The translations under genes were made by a program, and so were the position numbers. Of a DNA stretch of 64,000 nucleotides, positions 51,273-60,657 are shown piece by piece (positions within the stretch are counted from its first letter, which is position 1; each line of letters starts with the position of its first letter). The notes under the pieces are model-generated. The model was not told the origin of the DNA, did no database searches, and saw only the letters and a list, made by a program, of their open reading frames with translations. Source of the stretch: Pyrinomonadaceae bacterium (lineage in GTDB: Bacteria > Acidobacteriota > Blastocatellia > Pyrinomonadales > Pyrinomonadaceae); the NCBI GenBank assembly GCA_036277115.1, contig DASUNM010000023.1, positions 620,001 to 684,000 on the forward strand, read 5' to 3'.

Positions 51273-51446
51273 TTAACCCCACGAGTATGCCGCCTCGCCG
51301 TCTGCTTTCCCCCACTCACCACAAAACCGTTTCCCACAGGCACATTCGAACGTACGCTCGGGCCATCGCGAAGAATGGTCATTACTGTCGTCGCACGAGT
51401 CGCAGTTATCAGCATGCTTGGTTTGTAAAATTTGCCAGCGGCTCAA
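51273..51446 (-). CDS. Possible small zinc-binding protein
   Basis: Tentative 57-aa protein starting at TTG 51446. The C-terminal part CDSCDDSNDHSSRW then ECACGKRFCGEWGKADGEAAYSWG has two Cys pairs and looks like a compact zinc ribbon. The frame stays open to 51593, but an upstream ATG would overlap the next gene antisense. It is convergent with the LytTR gene. It could be a chance ORF: no ribosome binding site is strong and no homologue is recalled. Confidence 0.3.
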   Translation of the reverse strand: MSRWQILQTKHADNCDSCDDSNDHSSRWPERTFECACGKRFCGEWGKADGEAAYSWG

Positions 51447-51504
51447 GTTGGCTGGAATTCCAACGTGAGGCAGAAATGCTGGAAAGGTATTGCAGGCAGG
51501 TGGG

Positions 51505-52806
51505 ATGAAGATAAGTCGGCGTGATCTACTATTCGTAGGTGGACTTTCCTTGCTCGCAGGCTCGTCGACGTTGGGGCAAGGGACGGGCACCACACCTTCC
51601 GGCGGCTCGACGCAGATTGATAGCCGGGTATCGCGCCTTCTCGAAGCACTTCAAAGAAACCGGCTTCCCTTAACCATGAGCGGCGGTCCGGCCGGGCCCG
51701 GCTGGGATTGGCTGGTGCGGGAAGCGCGGAATGCACGTTTCACATTGCTCGGTGAGGAGCACGGAGTTGCGGAAACCGCCGAACTCTCAGCGGCACTGTT
51801 CCATGCACTTCGCGGATCCGGTTACAGCCGAATAGCCCTTGAGCTTTCGCCGGCTATCGCGACGGATGTTGAAGCGGCCGCGAGGCGCAACGGCGTCAAA
51901 GGGATCGAAGATCTGTTGAAGACTCCCGGGTTGTTTACGTTTTACAACTTGCGTGAGGAGGCTAAGTTCCTCGCCGATGTCATCCAGACCGCGCCCGGAA
52001 ATGAGCGCGTTCTTTGGGGACTGGACCGTGAGATCTTTAGCGATCGCTATCTGATCTCGAGGCTCGAAGCCAGAGTCCCGCAACGCGCACGAGAGGCCTT
52101 CACTCGTCTGAAGCAGGCGTCCGCCAACGCCTGGGCTCGGTTTGAGCAAACTCGAAACCCGGATGACATGTTCATCCTGGCGGAAGACCCGGCCCTGGTG
52201 TCGGCTGTGCGGGCGGCGTGGCCTGACCCCGACCATGAGAGTGACGCGATCATGCGCACGCTTGAGGAATCACTTGCCATCGAAACCGCCGAGCGCAGCG
52301 GAGGCATGTGGCCTTACATGCAGCGCCGAACTAAATGGACCCGCGATAACTTCGCGGCGATGCTAAAGGAAACGCCAGTGCGCAAGACGCCGCCTAAGGT
52401 CATGATGAAATTTGGCTTGAACCACATGATCCGCGGCGCCAATTACGTCAATCTCTTCGATATCGGCGCGATGGCGGACGAGGTCGCGGCGCTTACGGGA
52501 GAGCGAGCTTTTCATATTCTCGTCCTCCCTGGTCCCGGTTCTCGTCAGGCGGTGCCCGGGCAGGGCCGGAGCTTCCGCTCGATTTCGACGGACGACTATG
52601 ACGACCTCGGATCCGGCGACCGGCGCCTCACGCGCGTGCTGCCAAACGCCAATGCCACGGGTCATGAAGTGATCGATCTCCGCGCCCTGCGGCCACTGTC
52701 TATGCGGGGCCTCGAGGGTTGGAATCCCGATGTCATCAAAACGATCCACGGCTTTGACGCAGCCGTGATCTGGAAGGCGGCAAAGGCCTCTTCAGGCCTG
52801 GAGTGA
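51505..52806 (+). CDS. Exported erythromycin-esterase-like / ChaN-like protein
   Basis: Protein of 433 aa from ATG 51505, with a twin-arginine-like signal (ISRRDLLFVGGLSLLAGSS). The body has FTLLGEEHGVAETAELSAAL, YSRIALELSPAIATDVEAAA, LWGLDREIFSDR and MMKFGLNHMIRGANYVNLF, the E/H-rich pattern of erythromycin esterase and heme-binding ChaN/TraB-like proteins. Catalytic residues cannot be assigned with confidence. It opens the tight run of exported hydrolases after the LytS/LytTR pair and probably acts in the periplasm. Confidence 0.75.
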   Translation: MKISRRDLLFVGGLSLLAGSSTLGQGTGTTPSGGSTQIDSRVSRLLEALQRNRLPLTMSGGPAGPGWDWLVREARNARFTLLGEEHGVAETAELSAALFHALRGSGYSRIALELSPAIATDVEAAARRNGVKGIEDLLKTPGLFTFYNLREEAKFLADVIQTAPGNERVLWGLDREIFSDRYLISRLEARVPQRAREAFTRLKQASANAWARFEQTRNPDDMFILAEDPALVSAVRAAWPDPDHESDAIMRTLEESLAIETAERSGGMWPYMQRRTKWTRDNFAAMLKETPVRKTPPKVMMKFGLNHMIRGANYVNLFDIGAMADEVAALTGERAFHILVLPGPGSRQAVPGQGRSFRSISTDDYDDLGSGDRRLTRVLPNANATGHEVIDLRALRPLSMRGLEGWNPDVIKTIHGFDAAVIWKAAKASSGLE

Positions 52807-52895
52807 GCCAATGTGGTCAAGCAGTAAATCGAGAAGTACAAGTCGAGGTATAAGCAAGTGAAACGTTACCCATTCAATGTTTTTGGAGGACGAAT

Positions 52896-53342
52896 ATGAA
52901 AAGAATCATCACCACCACACTGTTAGTTCTGACGGTTTGCTGCGCGGGAGCCTATGCCCAGGAGGCTGACAAGGAGCGAGAGGCAATTAAGCAAACCGCG
53001 CTCGACTATGTTGAGGGCTGGTACGAAGCGAATGCCGAACGGATGGAACGGTCGCTACATCCCGATTTGGCCAAGCGTATTGTGCGCAACAGTCCGGAAG
53101 GACGCAGCCGCCTCGATCAAATGAGCGCGATGGGCCTTGTGCAAGGCGTGAAGCGTGGCGGCGGCAAGGACACTCCGAAAGACAATCAACAAAAGGACGT
53201 GATCATCCTGGACGTCTTTGAGAATACCGCCAGCGTGAAAGCAGTCATGTCGGGCTGGATCGACTACATGCACATGGCGAAGTTCAACGGGCGTTGGGTA
53301 ATCGTGAACGTGCTTTGGGAATTGAAGCCGCAGAAGAAATAA
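52896..53342 (+). CDS. Secreted putative lumazine-binding / NTF2-like protein
   Basis: Protein of 148 aa with a signal peptide (ITTTLLVLTVCCAGAYAQ). The NTF2-like fold follows: AIKQTALDYVEGWYEANAER, MERSLHPDLAKRIV and AKFNGRWVIVNVLWELKPQ, matching the Lumazine_bd_2 group in which the ligand is not established. GGAGGACGAAT precedes the ATG. It is 89 bp after the preceding gene and 19 bp before the next, within the hydrolase run. Confidence 0.85.
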   Translation: MKRIITTTLLVLTVCCAGAYAQEADKEREAIKQTALDYVEGWYEANAERMERSLHPDLAKRIVRNSPEGRSRLDQMSAMGLVQGVKRGGGKDTPKDNQQKDVIILDVFENTASVKAVMSGWIDYMHMAKFNGRWVIVNVLWELKPQKK

Positions 53343-53361
53343 CCGATCAGGAGGAAGGAAC

Positions 53362-54081
53362 ATGTACAAGATTCGTGGCGTTGTGCTGGGCGCCGGCATT
53401 ATTGGTCTCGCGTTGCTGTCGTTAGCTGTCCAACCAACAAAAACTCAGATGGGGCCGGTGGTAAGTGCGGAACCGCAACAAGCTCTATCGCTCGCGCCCT
53501 TCACCTCAATCGAGTTGGATGGCGGCGTCAAAGCGATGCTTCAATATGGATCGCCACAGCGAGTGACGCTGCTCAAAGGCAATGGAGATACTTCCCTGAT
53601 CGCGGTCACGCAAGAGCGGCTGCTCATCGAAAAATGTCGTGACAAATGCCCCCGTGGATACGAACTTCAGGTTGAGATTGTGACTCCACGCATCAATGCG
53701 ATTTCCGCTACCAACGGCGGTCTGATCGAAAGCCGGGGGAATTTCCCGCTTCAGCCAGCAATGAGTCTCGCTGTCAGGCATGGTGGCACGGTTGACGCCC
53801 GCGCAATCCTGGCGAACAACATCACTTCTGCGGTGAACCAGGGCGGCAGAATTCTCGCTAAACCACAGATAACAATGGTCGCTAGTGTTTCCAACGGTGG
53901 AGTGATTACTTATTGGGGTGACGCGCGAGTCACGTCATCGACCGAACACGGAGGAATAGTCTCCAAAGGCGCGGCCGGCGACCTGGACAAACCGCTGTCT
54001 GATGTTGAAGAGCCATCATGTACGCCCGACACTCCCGCGCGTCCCGCGGGTGCAAAGCGCTCAAGGACAATTGTTATTTAG
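53362..54081 (+). CDS. Secreted DUF2807 (head GIN) adhesin-like protein
   Basis: Protein of 239 aa with a signal-like N-terminus (VVLGAGIIGLALLSLAVQPT). A right-handed beta-solenoid-type region follows: SLAPFTSIELDGGVKAMLQY, LIEKCRDKCPRGYELQVEIV and then short turns ISATNGGLIE, VRHGGTVDAR, VNQGGRILAK, VSNGGVITYW, TEHGGIVSKG, which is the DUF2807 Gly-rich repeat. The Cys pair CRDKC may form a disulfide. Basic C-terminal tail. GGAGGAAGG precedes the ATG. Fourth member of the plus-strand run counted from the LytTR gene. Confidence 0.82.
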   Translation: MYKIRGVVLGAGIIGLALLSLAVQPTKTQMGPVVSAEPQQALSLAPFTSIELDGGVKAMLQYGSPQRVTLLKGNGDTSLIAVTQERLLIEKCRDKCPRGYELQVEIVTPRINAISATNGGLIESRGNFPLQPAMSLAVRHGGTVDARAILANNITSAVNQGGRILAKPQITMVASVSNGGVITYWGDARVTSSTEHGGIVSKGAAGDLDKPLSDVEEPSCTPDTPARPAGAKRSRTIVI

Positions 54082-54133
54082 CCCTCGTCGGTAACCGGCG
54101 CGTACCTTGTCTGGGCAGAACAGGGGTTGAGGA

Positions 54134-55810
54134 ATGAAGAGATCAAAATCGCTATTGCTCGCCACTCTGACCATAGTTCTCTGCTTATTCGTTTGCGGTC
54201 GAGTGCGAGCCCAGGGTGACGTCGTAAAAAACGATGGAATAACCGCTCCGATCCATCAAGCGAACGTCGGCCGGATCGTCTTTACAGCTAAACCTGTTCC
54301 GATCGAGAACCTCAAGCCTGCCGACTTCATAACCACCGCTGAATTACGAGCACCGGCTGATTTGAGCTTGCGAGCTTTCATGGGGAACTCGCTCACGAAT
54401 TACCTGCACAAACTTCAGCCGCATTTAACCGTCGAGGAGCTTAATAGGCAGGGCAGTTACCAGTTTTCCTTTTTCGTCGATGGCGTCCTGGTCCACGAGG
54501 AAAACTTGAATCCATATTGGGTACGAGAAGAAACCAAGATCAAGCTGACAACTCTTGGGTTCGCTCTTCTAAATTCGGCGGAACCGGATAGCGCCGGTGC
54601 CGGTGCCAGAATTTGGCAACTGTTTCTGATGAACGGCGGGCAACAGGCTCTGACTGCAGGGACGCATCGACTAATGATCGAGCTGCGCCCGTACCTTAAA
54701 ACCTCGGAAACAAAAGTCGGAGATTTGATTGCGGCCGGCGAGATACAAGTCGTCGTGCCGGCCAAGAGGAAATCTGATGAAACACTAGCTGCGATTCAGC
54801 CGATCCGGCCGAACAGCGGCTGGCAAATTTCGAAGGCGCCATACGACCGCACCAGGATTGAAGAGCTCAACCGCATGATCGCGGCAAATGTGTACAAGGA
54901 GATCACGAGCGTAGTTGTCATCAGGGATGGCGGGCTATTGATTGAGGAATATTTTAATGGCGCGACCAGAGACACGCTGCACAACACGCGCTCAGTCGGG
55001 AAGTCTTTTGCGTCGACGATGATGGGAATGGCAATCCAGGACGGTTACATCAAAAGCGAGAATCAAACGCTCAAAGACTTTTACGTTCTCAAAAGGTTTG
55101 CGAACTACTCTCCGCAGAAAGAAAGCGTCACGCTTAAGAATCTGCTGACGATGAGCTCTGCCTTTGACGGCAACGATGATGACGAGAACTCGCCCGGCAA
55201 TGAAGAAAAAATGTATCCCACTGGTGACTGGATAAAGTTCGCGCTCGACCTGCCGATGGATCAAAAGAGAAAGGCGGGCGAAAAGTGGGCTTATTTCACG
55301 ACCGGCGTCGTGCTGCTAGGCGACATCATTAACAAATCCGTTCCTGAGGGATTGGAAAAGTACGCTGATCGGAAATTGTTTAAACCGCTCGGAATTACTA
55401 AGTACCAATGGCAATACACGCCGCAAAAAGTTCCAAGCACGGCGGGTGGTCTCCAGCTAAGCGCGCTTGATTTCGCAAAGTTTGGGCAGCTTTACCAGAA
55501 CGGGGGCAGCTGGAACGGCAAACAATTGCTGGCTCGCGATTGGGTGCAGAAAACTTTTACGAAACAGATAGTTCTCTCGCCTGGAGGCAGTGACTTTTAC
55601 GGCTACCTCTTCTGGAACACGACCTTCACGATTGGCGGCAAACGTCATGAGGCTTTTTTCGCCACCGGTAATGGCGGCAGCAAGATCTTCGTCTTCAAAG
55701 ATCAACCGCTGGTCATAGTCGTCACTGGCACCGCCTACGGGAAATGGTACATGCACGCCCAGGTTTTCAGCATGATGAGCAGGTACATCTTGCCGGCCGT
55801 GATCAATTGA
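54134..55810 (+). CDS. Exported serine hydrolase, class C beta-lactamase type (1)
   Basis: Protein of 558 aa with a signal peptide (LLLATLTIVLCLFVCGRVRAQ). Residues about 30-215 form an N-terminal domain of unknown fold. The beta-lactamase/transpeptidase-like domain has the SxxK motif S287-V-G-K290 in NTRSVGKSFASTMMGM, the YxN-region equivalent YFTTGVVLLGDI, and the C-terminal FFATGNGGSKIFVFKD in place of KTG. Relatives are D-alanyl-D-alanine peptidases, esterases or 6-aminohexanoate-dimer hydrolases. A paralogue is at 58871-60655. It lies in a run with an amidohydrolase and an alpha/beta hydrolase. Confidence 0.9.
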   Translation: MKRSKSLLLATLTIVLCLFVCGRVRAQGDVVKNDGITAPIHQANVGRIVFTAKPVPIENLKPADFITTAELRAPADLSLRAFMGNSLTNYLHKLQPHLTVEELNRQGSYQFSFFVDGVLVHEENLNPYWVREETKIKLTTLGFALLNSAEPDSAGAGARIWQLFLMNGGQQALTAGTHRLMIELRPYLKTSETKVGDLIAAGEIQVVVPAKRKSDETLAAIQPIRPNSGWQISKAPYDRTRIEELNRMIAANVYKEITSVVVIRDGGLLIEEYFNGATRDTLHNTRSVGKSFASTMMGMAIQDGYIKSENQTLKDFYVLKRFANYSPQKESVTLKNLLTMSSAFDGNDDDENSPGNEEKMYPTGDWIKFALDLPMDQKRKAGEKWAYFTTGVVLLGDIINKSVPEGLEKYADRKLFKPLGITKYQWQYTPQKVPSTAGGLQLSALDFAKFGQLYQNGGSWNGKQLLARDWVQKTFTKQIVLSPGGSDFYGYLFWNTTFTIGGKRHEAFFATGNGGSKIFVFKDQPLVIVVTGTAYGKWYMHAQVFSMMSRYILPAVIN

Positions 55811-55863
55811 ACGTTCGGCGAAAAAACTTCTCCCATCCACATTGACGTAAAGCCAGCACGAAT

Positions 55864-57165
55864 ATGTCTAATGCCACCGAAATCACACGACGATCTTTTC
55901 TAGCCACCGCGGCGGCAGCGTCAGTTGGTATGACGACTGCGGCAAAGATGGCGGGCCGGCGTTCGGTGTCAAAGGCTTACGAGTTCGTCAATGGCCGATG
56001 GTTCGACGGGCAAGGGTTTAAGAACTCGCGATTCTATTCGGTCGACGGAGTTTTGAGATCCGAAAAACCAACTCGAATTGATTCCGTCATAGACCTGGCC
56101 GGCAAATATGTGGTTCCGCCATTCGGAGAGGCACACAATCATAATATCGAGTACTCCGGGCGCATTGATGAGGTCATCCAAAAGTACCTTCAGGCGGGTA
56201 TCTTCTATGTCAAAAACCCGAATAGCCTTCCTACGGCAAAAACGTCTCTGTCCGGGAAGATAAATATTCCGACGAGCGTTGATGTGACCTTTGCCAACGG
56301 CGGATTGACCGGCTCGGGAGGGCACCCTTTCGGCATCGTGAAGCGCAACCTGGAACGCGGCGAGAATCCCGAAATCTGGGCTGAAGGCAGTTTCTATTTC
56401 AGCATTGATAACACCGCAGATCTTGACCGCAAATGGGGAAGGGTTCTCGCGGGAAAACCGGATTTCATCAAGACCTACCTTCAGTACTCAGAGGAATACG
56501 AGAAGCGCAAAGGCGACGATGCTTATCTTGATTGGCGAGGACTTAATCCCACCCTACTACCCGAAATCGTCCGCCGCGCGCACGCGGCAGGCCTTAAGGT
56601 CGCAACTCATGTCGAGACGGCAACCGATTTTCATTACGCCGTAGTCGCCGGTGCTGATGAGCTGAATCACACGCCCGGATTAAGACCGGAAAGGGGCGAT
56701 TGGACAAAGTATGACGCGGCACGCTTCAGAATCTCCGAGAGCGACGCGCGACTTGCCGGACGAAACCGAATAACGGTTGTGACGACATTAATATCCGCCA
56801 TAGACCACGCGCTTAAGAAAAACGCGGGCGAGCCGTTCGATGAAATACGCGGACTGCTCGTTCACAATCTTCAGTTGTTGAAGAAGCACGAGGTTCATCT
56901 TGCAATCGGCAGCGACAGTTACCGGCAAACATCTCTGGATGAGGCGCTGAATCTGCAGAAGCTGGCGGTATTTGATAATCGCACTTTGCTGAAAATGTGG
57001 TGTGAGACAACGGCGGCAACGATTTTCCCTAAGCGCAAAATCGGCTATCTGAGAAATGGATATGAAGCGAGCTTTTTAGTGTTAGAGGGCAATCCGCTTC
57101 AAGACTTCGCAAACGTTATGAAGATTGACAAACGATTTAAGCAAGGAGAGTTTTTGTCAGCATAA
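55864..57165 (+). CDS. Tat-exported amidohydrolase
   Basis: Metal-dependent hydrolase of 433 aa with a twin-arginine signal (TRRSFLATAAAASVGMTTA). A composite beta domain (FVNGRWFDGQGFKN) is followed by the TIM barrel with metal-binding GEAHNHNIEYSGR (HNH), VATHVETATDFHYAVVAGAD (His in THVE) and LAIGSDSYRQTSLDEALNL (Asp), ending GYLRNGYEASFLVLEGNPLQ, typical of imidazolonepropionase/dipeptidase-like amidohydrolases. The substrate is unknown. GCACGAAT before the ATG is a weak ribosome binding site. It lies in the hydrolase run, 53 bp after one member and 29 bp before the next. Confidence 0.9.
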   Translation: MSNATEITRRSFLATAAAASVGMTTAAKMAGRRSVSKAYEFVNGRWFDGQGFKNSRFYSVDGVLRSEKPTRIDSVIDLAGKYVVPPFGEAHNHNIEYSGRIDEVIQKYLQAGIFYVKNPNSLPTAKTSLSGKINIPTSVDVTFANGGLTGSGGHPFGIVKRNLERGENPEIWAEGSFYFSIDNTADLDRKWGRVLAGKPDFIKTYLQYSEEYEKRKGDDAYLDWRGLNPTLLPEIVRRAHAAGLKVATHVETATDFHYAVVAGADELNHTPGLRPERGDWTKYDAARFRISESDARLAGRNRITVVTTLISAIDHALKKNAGEPFDEIRGLLVHNLQLLKKHEVHLAIGSDSYRQTSLDEALNLQKLAVFDNRTLLKMWCETTAATIFPKRKIGYLRNGYEASFLVLEGNPLQDFANVMKIDKRFKQGEFLSA

Positions 57166-57194
57166 GTGCAGAACTCTTCAACGCCGTAAGCAAA

Positions 57195-58853
57195 ATGACA
57201 AACGGTCTCTGCAAACACCGGGAAATAGCCAACGCCACCAGAGGTCTGGTTCTTCTTCTGCTGCTGCTCTGGTCAGGAACGGCGGCAACTTCTCATGTCG
57301 CACAGCCTCTGGCCGGCAGCGTTTGGACGGGCGGGTTCTGGTTGGATGGCAGATGGGTGGCAGTGAATGTTCGCTTCAGCGCCCAGGACCAAAACTCGGG
57401 TGGCACCGCCGATGTGATTTCGCCTTACTACGGAGGCAGCGAAAACGCCATCAATGTGCCGCTAGAGAATCTGAAGCACACCGGGGATATTTTGCATTTG
57501 GAAGTTCCCGTGCAGACGCGAAAAGTGATTTTCGACGGGCGTCGAAACGGCAACACCATCTCAGGAAATTTTGTTTACGGTGAATCAAAAGGAACGTTCG
57601 GACTCACGCCGTGGGCAAACGTGACGCTTGCCACGCTGGAAAAATATTACGGCGCGTACCGAGTTGCGCCCGACCACGTCATTTCCCTCTTCCGAGGGTG
57701 GAACTACGCAAGAACGCTGAATTACGTTGACTATAAGACCGGACAAGTCGGCACGCTCTGGCCCTCGGAAAATGAGTTCTTTTCCGGTGATGGTCTGGCG
57801 GTCAGTTTCCCCGCAACCACCAGAGTTATTTTTGAGATGGACTCAAACAGCAAGCCTATAGGCCTGACGTGGCGAACCAACAATGGCGTCCAGCTCAAGG
57901 CTCGCAGAATCGAATTGAAAGAGGAGCGAATCACATTCCAAAACGGCGAGGTCAGTCTCGGCGGCACCCTGATTCTGCCTGCGACCGGCCCACGCCATTC
58001 CGTTGTGATTGTAACGCCCGGAGATTACGGCACGGTCCGAGACCTATTACGAATGTGGGCGCACAACTTCGCGAGTCGCGGCATCGCCGCCTTTATCTTT
58101 GACGCTCGTGGAGGCGGCGAATCGAGCGGTACTGCTAACTCAAGTTCGTTTTCGGATCTAGCCAACGATGTTTTGGCCGCGGTTCAGTCTCTTAAGACTC
58201 GGACAGACGTCAATCCAAAACAGATCGGTTTGTTCGGCTTTAGCAATAGCTCTTTCATAGTTTCTCTCGCCGCTTCACGCTCTCAAGACGTTTCGTTTTT
58301 GATCATGCAGTCATTTGTCGGCGTGCCGGGCTGGAAACAGGAAAGCTTTCGCGCAGAGACGCAGCTTCGAGTCGATAAATTCCCGGAGTCCACCGTCAAA
58401 CAAGGTGCAGATTTCATGCGGCTGAAATTTGAGGTGGCGCGAACGGGCAACGGATGGAGCGAGCTTCAGGCCCTCATGGAAAAAGCGCGCGGTGAACGAT
58501 GGCTTGCGTACACGAATCCTCCGAACAGGTTGGAGCGTCTAACACAGCGTCAATCAATCATGACCTACGACCCGGTGCCTGCGTTGGAAAGTCTGAAAAT
58601 CCCCGTCTTCGCGTTTTGGGGTGATAAAGACACTTTCCTGCCGGTTCAGGAAAGCGTCGCAAATTTTCGACGCGCGATGGTAAAGGCCGGGAACAAAAGA
58701 TACCTCATCAAGGTTTATACGAATGCCAGTCATAGTCTGCTCGAGACCAAGTCGGGAAGTCCGAGCACCGGCGGCGCAGAGCAGAAATTTGTCGCAGGCT
58801 TGTGGAAGCTGAAGGCCGACTGGGTGCACCGTCACACTACTCTCTCGAAATGA
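57195..58853 (+). CDS. Exported alpha/beta hydrolase with N-terminal beta domain
   Basis: Protein of 552 aa with a signal peptide (GLVLLLLLLWSGTAATSHVAQ). Residues about 35-235 are beta-rich (LAGSVWTGGFWLDGRWVAVN, NTISGNFVYGESKGTFGLTP). The alpha/beta hydrolase domain has HSVVIVTPGDYG, IFDARGGGESSG and the nucleophile elbow GLFGFSNSSF with Ser350. FWGDKDTFLPVQ gives the acid residue and TNASHSLLETK the catalytic His. Relatives are acyl esterases or peptidases of the S9/S33 type. It lies in the hydrolase run between the amidohydrolase and the second serine hydrolase. Confidence 0.88.
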   Translation: MTNGLCKHREIANATRGLVLLLLLLWSGTAATSHVAQPLAGSVWTGGFWLDGRWVAVNVRFSAQDQNSGGTADVISPYYGGSENAINVPLENLKHTGDILHLEVPVQTRKVIFDGRRNGNTISGNFVYGESKGTFGLTPWANVTLATLEKYYGAYRVAPDHVISLFRGWNYARTLNYVDYKTGQVGTLWPSENEFFSGDGLAVSFPATTRVIFEMDSNSKPIGLTWRTNNGVQLKARRIELKEERITFQNGEVSLGGTLILPATGPRHSVVIVTPGDYGTVRDLLRMWAHNFASRGIAAFIFDARGGGESSGTANSSSFSDLANDVLAAVQSLKTRTDVNPKQIGLFGFSNSSFIVSLAASRSQDVSFLIMQSFVGVPGWKQESFRAETQLRVDKFPESTVKQGADFMRLKFEVARTGNGWSELQALMEKARGERWLAYTNPPNRLERLTQRQSIMTYDPVPALESLKIPVFAFWGDKDTFLPVQESVANFRRAMVKAGNKRYLIKVYTNASHSLLETKSGSPSTGGAEQKFVAGLWKLKADWVHRHTTLSK

Positions 58854-58870
58854 GTGTTTCGTAACTACCA

Positions 58871-60655
58871 ATGCGAAGACTTCTTCTAACAACCATGGTC
58901 TCGGCGCTTGTGATTTCAGCGATGATGTCGGCGCGGAGCGTCACACCTCAATCGAACTCGGCGAAAGAACTCGCCGGACTGTGGGAAGCAAAGAAGCGCT
59001 TCGGTCCTGAAGTGCGCGGGACTTTGTTTGTTCGGCAAACAGGCGACCGTTGGCAAGCAGAAATCGCGGGCCGTTTCGCCACCGTGAAGATTGAAGGCGA
59101 TTCAGTTTGGTTTGAATTGCCGGATCGGCAGGGGAAGTTTCGCGGCAGGCTCGACGCGCGCCGCACGAAAATAGTCGGCCATTGGACGCAACCCCAAGGC
59201 GTTGAAATCTCTCCTCTCGCATCTCCCGTCACGCTCACCAAACACGGGCGCGAGTGGCGTGGGGAGGTCGCGCCGCTGGATGACGCGCTGACCTTCTACT
59301 TGATGATTAAGCAGCGCGACGACGGCTCGATGGGCGCTTTCCTGCGCAATCCCGAACGCCATCTCGGCTGGCAGGTCCGATATCGCGTTGACTCGGTCGA
59401 GCGCGAGGGAAAATCAATAAAACTCTTTGCCGCGAAACAAGGCAGCGAGAAAGGAAGGCTCATAGCTGAGGGCAGCTTCAATGCTGATGCCGGACTGCTG
59501 GCGATCTATCTGGAGCGAGGAGGGACTTACGAATTCAGACGCGTGACGTCTGATGCGACAAGCAACTTCTATCCGCGCGGCCGTCCCACCGAGAAATACC
59601 GATACGCGTCGCCTCCGGTGCTTGAAGACGGCTGGCAGACCGGTACACTCGAAGAAGTGGGAATCTCACGCGCCGCGATAGAGAAATTTATCCAAATGGT
59701 GAGTGACACGCCGATGGACGCACCCAACGCTCGGGAAGACCACGGCATACTGATCGCGCGGCATGGCAAGCTTGTCCTGGAAGAATACTTTCACGGAGAG
59801 CACCGCGAGAAGCCGCACGACACGCGCTCGGCCTCAAAAAGCATCGGTTCAGACATGACCGGCGCCGCGATGTATTCCGGCATTCCGATCCGGACAAACG
59901 ATTTTGTTTATCAAGTTATGAACGGCGGAGAATTTCCGCCCGGCTTAGAGGCGCGAAAGCGCGCCCTCACACTCGAGCATCTGCTCACCATGTCGTCCGG
60001 ATTTGAATGCGACGACTGGGACACGCCGGAGAGATCGCCGGGCTATGAAGATAATTTCTGGGACCAGGACAAGGAGCCGGATTATTACAAATGGACGATG
60101 GCGTTGAAGATCGTTCACGAGCCAGGCACGAAAGCATTTTATTGCAGTGCGGGCTCGAACCTCGTCGGTGGAGTTTTGGCTCGCGCGTCGCGCCAAACCG
60201 CGCAGGAACTCTTTCATAAACTCTTAGCGGAACCACTCGGGATCAAACGCTATTACGTGATGGTATCGCCGTCCGGCGATTTCAGCCTGACAGGCGGCGC
60301 CAGATTTCCACCGCGCGATTTCATGAAACTTGGGCAATTGCATCTGAATGGCGGGACATGGAACAGGCGAAAGATATTTACGCCTGAATGGTCACGACGC
60401 GCCACGGCGACGTCAGTGACGGAGATTGGCGGTCGCAAAAGACAATACGGTTACCTTTGGTGGATCAATGAATATCCTTACCAAGGCCGCACTGTGCGCG
60501 CGTATTATGCGGGGGGAAACGGCGGTCAGATCGTGATGGCGATCCCTGATCTCGATTTAGTGATTGCCTTTTACGGCGGCAACTACAATGACCCGTCGAT
60601 GTTTATTTCCCAGAACGTCTACGTGCCCGAACATATTCTGCCGGCGGTAAATTGA
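58871..60655 (+). CDS. Exported serine hydrolase, class C beta-lactamase type (2)
   Basis: Protein of 594 aa with a signal-like N-terminus (LLLTTMVSALVISAMMSARS). Residues about 35-240 are a beta-sandwich-like domain (GLWEAKKRFGPEVRGTLFVR). The penicillin-binding-like domain has SxxK S320-A-S-K323 in DTRSASKSIGSDMTGA, YCSAGSNLVGGVL (YxN-like), and YYAGGNGGQIVMAIPDLD at the C-terminus. It is a paralogue of 54134-55810: FMKLGQLHLNGGTWN here parallels FAKFGQLYQNGGSWN there. The start is 17 bp after the upstream stop. It ends the run; a long palindrome follows. Confidence 0.9.
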   Translation: MRRLLLTTMVSALVISAMMSARSVTPQSNSAKELAGLWEAKKRFGPEVRGTLFVRQTGDRWQAEIAGRFATVKIEGDSVWFELPDRQGKFRGRLDARRTKIVGHWTQPQGVEISPLASPVTLTKHGREWRGEVAPLDDALTFYLMIKQRDDGSMGAFLRNPERHLGWQVRYRVDSVEREGKSIKLFAAKQGSEKGRLIAEGSFNADAGLLAIYLERGGTYEFRRVTSDATSNFYPRGRPTEKYRYASPPVLEDGWQTGTLEEVGISRAAIEKFIQMVSDTPMDAPNAREDHGILIARHGKLVLEEYFHGEHREKPHDTRSASKSIGSDMTGAAMYSGIPIRTNDFVYQVMNGGEFPPGLEARKRALTLEHLLTMSSGFECDDWDTPERSPGYEDNFWDQDKEPDYYKWTMALKIVHEPGTKAFYCSAGSNLVGGVLARASRQTAQELFHKLLAEPLGIKRYYVMVSPSGDFSLTGGARFPPRDFMKLGQLHLNGGTWNRRKIFTPEWSRRATATSVTEIGGRKRQYGYLWWINEYPYQGRTVRAYYAGGNGGQIVMAIPDLDLVIAFYGGNYNDPSMFISQNVYVPEHILPAVN

Positions 60656-60657
60656 GG

